NCBI GenBank assembly: GCA_016718505.1
Contig: JADKDE010000004.1
Coordinates: forward strand, 1 to 64,000
DNA length: 64,000 nt
Direction: 5' to 3'
Source of the DNA: Saprospiraceae bacterium
Lineage (GTDB): Bacteria > Bacteroidota > Bacteroidia > Chitinophagales > Saprospiraceae
Part shown: piece after piece, positions 63,224 through 64,000 of the stretch
How positions within the stretch are numbered: position 1 is the first letter of the stretch
How the letters are laid out: each line of letters starts with the position of its first letter
Program-made: the position numbers and the translations under genes
Notes under the pieces: generated by a model
The model's input: the letters and a program-made list of their open reading frames with translations, nothing else
Told to the model about the DNA's origin: nothing
The model's database searches: none

Positions 63224-64000
63224 TCAGAGTTTAATAATTTTTTTTGAAATATATTGGTTTCCAATTTTGATACGAACGATGTTCATGCCCGTTTCGAGGG
63301 GTAAATTCAGCTCTGAAATGGAATATTCAGGATTAAAAATATCGATCGATTTTTCACCTAATTTTATCCCTAGGGGGTTGAATAATTCCACCAAAACTGA
63401 AGTATTTTTAATATTAAAAAACTCAATGGATATCGACTTTTGCCCTGTGGTTAAGGATGGAAATATATTGATGTCAAGGTCATTTACGATATTACTGCCA
63501 GCACCCAAAGTATTGGTATTAAACCTGATAACACCTGTGGAAGAATTGCAAAATGAGAAATTATTTAGCGCTGTTACTGTATAATAATATCTCCTACTGG
63601 GGAGTAATTTTTTTATAACAACTGAAGTATCTTGGGTGAATAAGATGGTATCAAAAGTGATAAAATCTGAAAATTTGCTCAACCTGAGATAATATTTGGA
63701 TGCATTCGGAACCTTTGTCCACTGGATGGCAAAAGAATCAGGATTCACTGACCCATTCAAAATGGGATTAACGGCAGCGATGGATATCGTATCGAGCTCG
63801 TAAGGTGGTTCAAATGTTGACATCCCCGCTTTTGCAAAAAGCAAATTATTTTTCATCGCGTTGACTTGCCCAGTTGAAAAAATCGTAGCACAAACATCGT
63901 CTGAATATGACATAAAATTCTTGCCATCAACTTTGAATGTCCTACCATTCGGATCCCTGTATGTGGTCGCACTTTGCATCCCAGTGGAACAATTCCATCT
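63224..64000 (-). CDS. C-terminal part of an M43-like zinc metalloprotease with FN3 and T9SS domains (runs off the window)
   Basis: The reading frame is open to the window edge, so the start and the catalytic HExxH lie outside. The visible 258 residues start with RWNCSTGM and reach NFMSYSDDVCATIFSTGQVNAMKNNLLFAK, which matches the Met-turn and following C-x-FTxGQ segment of pregnancy-associated-plasma-protein-type (M43) peptidases. A fibronectin-III-like domain follows (NPDSFAIQWTKVPNASKYYLRLSKFSDF; LLPSRRYYYTVTALN). The end is a type A T9SS sorting domain (IFPSLTTGQKSISIEF, VELFNPLGIKLGEKSI, TGMNIVRIKIGNQYISKKII). It is likely a surface or secreted protease. Confidence 0.8.
   Translation of the reverse strand, partial: RWNCSTGMQSATTYRDPNGRTFKVDGKNFMSYSDDVCATIFSTGQVNAMKNNLLFAKAGMSTFEPPYELDTISIAAVNPILNGSVNPDSFAIQWTKVPNASKYYLRLSKFSDFITFDTILFTQDTSVVIKKLLPSRRYYYTVTALNNFSFCNSSTGVIRFNTNTLGAGSNIVNDLDINIFPSLTTGQKSISIEFFNIKNTSVLVELFNPLGIKLGEKSIDIFNPEYSISELNLPLETGMNIVRIKIGNQYISKKIIKL

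Overview
The window is an AT-rich chromosomal stretch from a Bacteroidota bacterium, most likely of the Saprospirales/Chitinophagales side of the phylum (the phylum call is firm, the order call is inference). The evidence is: several large secreted proteins ending in type IX secretion (T9SS) sorting domains, of both the short type A and the gliding-motility-associated type B; HYR/Ig-like adhesion repeats with embedded dockerin- and cohesin-like modules; a bacillithiol-system protein (YtxJ); stand-alone MnmD; NamZ (DUF1343); AsmA- and PorE-like envelope proteins; and promoters of the Bacteroidota type (TTTG, about 19 nt, TAnnTTTG). No tRNA, rRNA, CRISPR array or complete insertion sequence was seen.

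Layout. 1-2250: small accessory islet with a tyrosine recombinase, a frameshifted zinc-ribbon gene and an unexplained palindromic stretch. 2251-8874: housekeeping genes on the minus strand (pdhB, mpl, trxA, secG and a large acidic/lysine-rich protein), interrupted by a plus-strand group (mini-lipoprotein, ytxJ, mnmD). 8875-9608: gene-free gap with two tandem copies of what looks like a complete small-RNA gene (promoter, transcript, terminator). 9609-15632: AsmA-family protein, LEA-type lipoprotein, small secreted protein, and a lamin-tail/cupredoxin T9SS protein. 15695-21176: RlmI-like methyltransferase facing a minus-strand run of a Cys/Met PLP enzyme, accC, a small membrane protein and a family 2 glycosyltransferase. 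21320-33819: peroxiredoxin-like protein, periplasmic-binding-type lipoprotein, WbqC and aldo/keto reductase, a 2-oxoacid dehydrogenase E2, a TPR-PD40-OmpA protein, a methyltransferase, penicillin acylase and namZ. 33986-43328: DinB-like protein, lipoprotein, type B T9SS protein, an ECF sigma factor with a tiny membrane partner, a RelA/SpoT homologue, yidC and proline dehydrogenase. 43820-49814: strongly promoted pair encoding a small secreted protein and a 1824-residue HYR/dockerin/cohesin T9SS protein. 49977-64000: pyrG, a quinone-oxidoreductase-like MDR, an unknown secreted protein, 3-hydroxybutyryl-CoA dehydrogenase, an ABC-2 exporter pair, a second HYR protein, xseA/xseB, sucC, and the C-terminal end of an M43-like metalloprotease.

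Two cross-cutting observations stand out. First, four GC-richer, hairpin-rich intergenic elements (about 117-148 bp), sharing end motifs, sit just after stop codons across the window. Second, at least six otherwise intact conserved genes are broken by single-base indels, mostly one-base losses in homopolymers. This looks like residual long-read assembly error rather than real pseudogenes, so those genes are annotated across the break.
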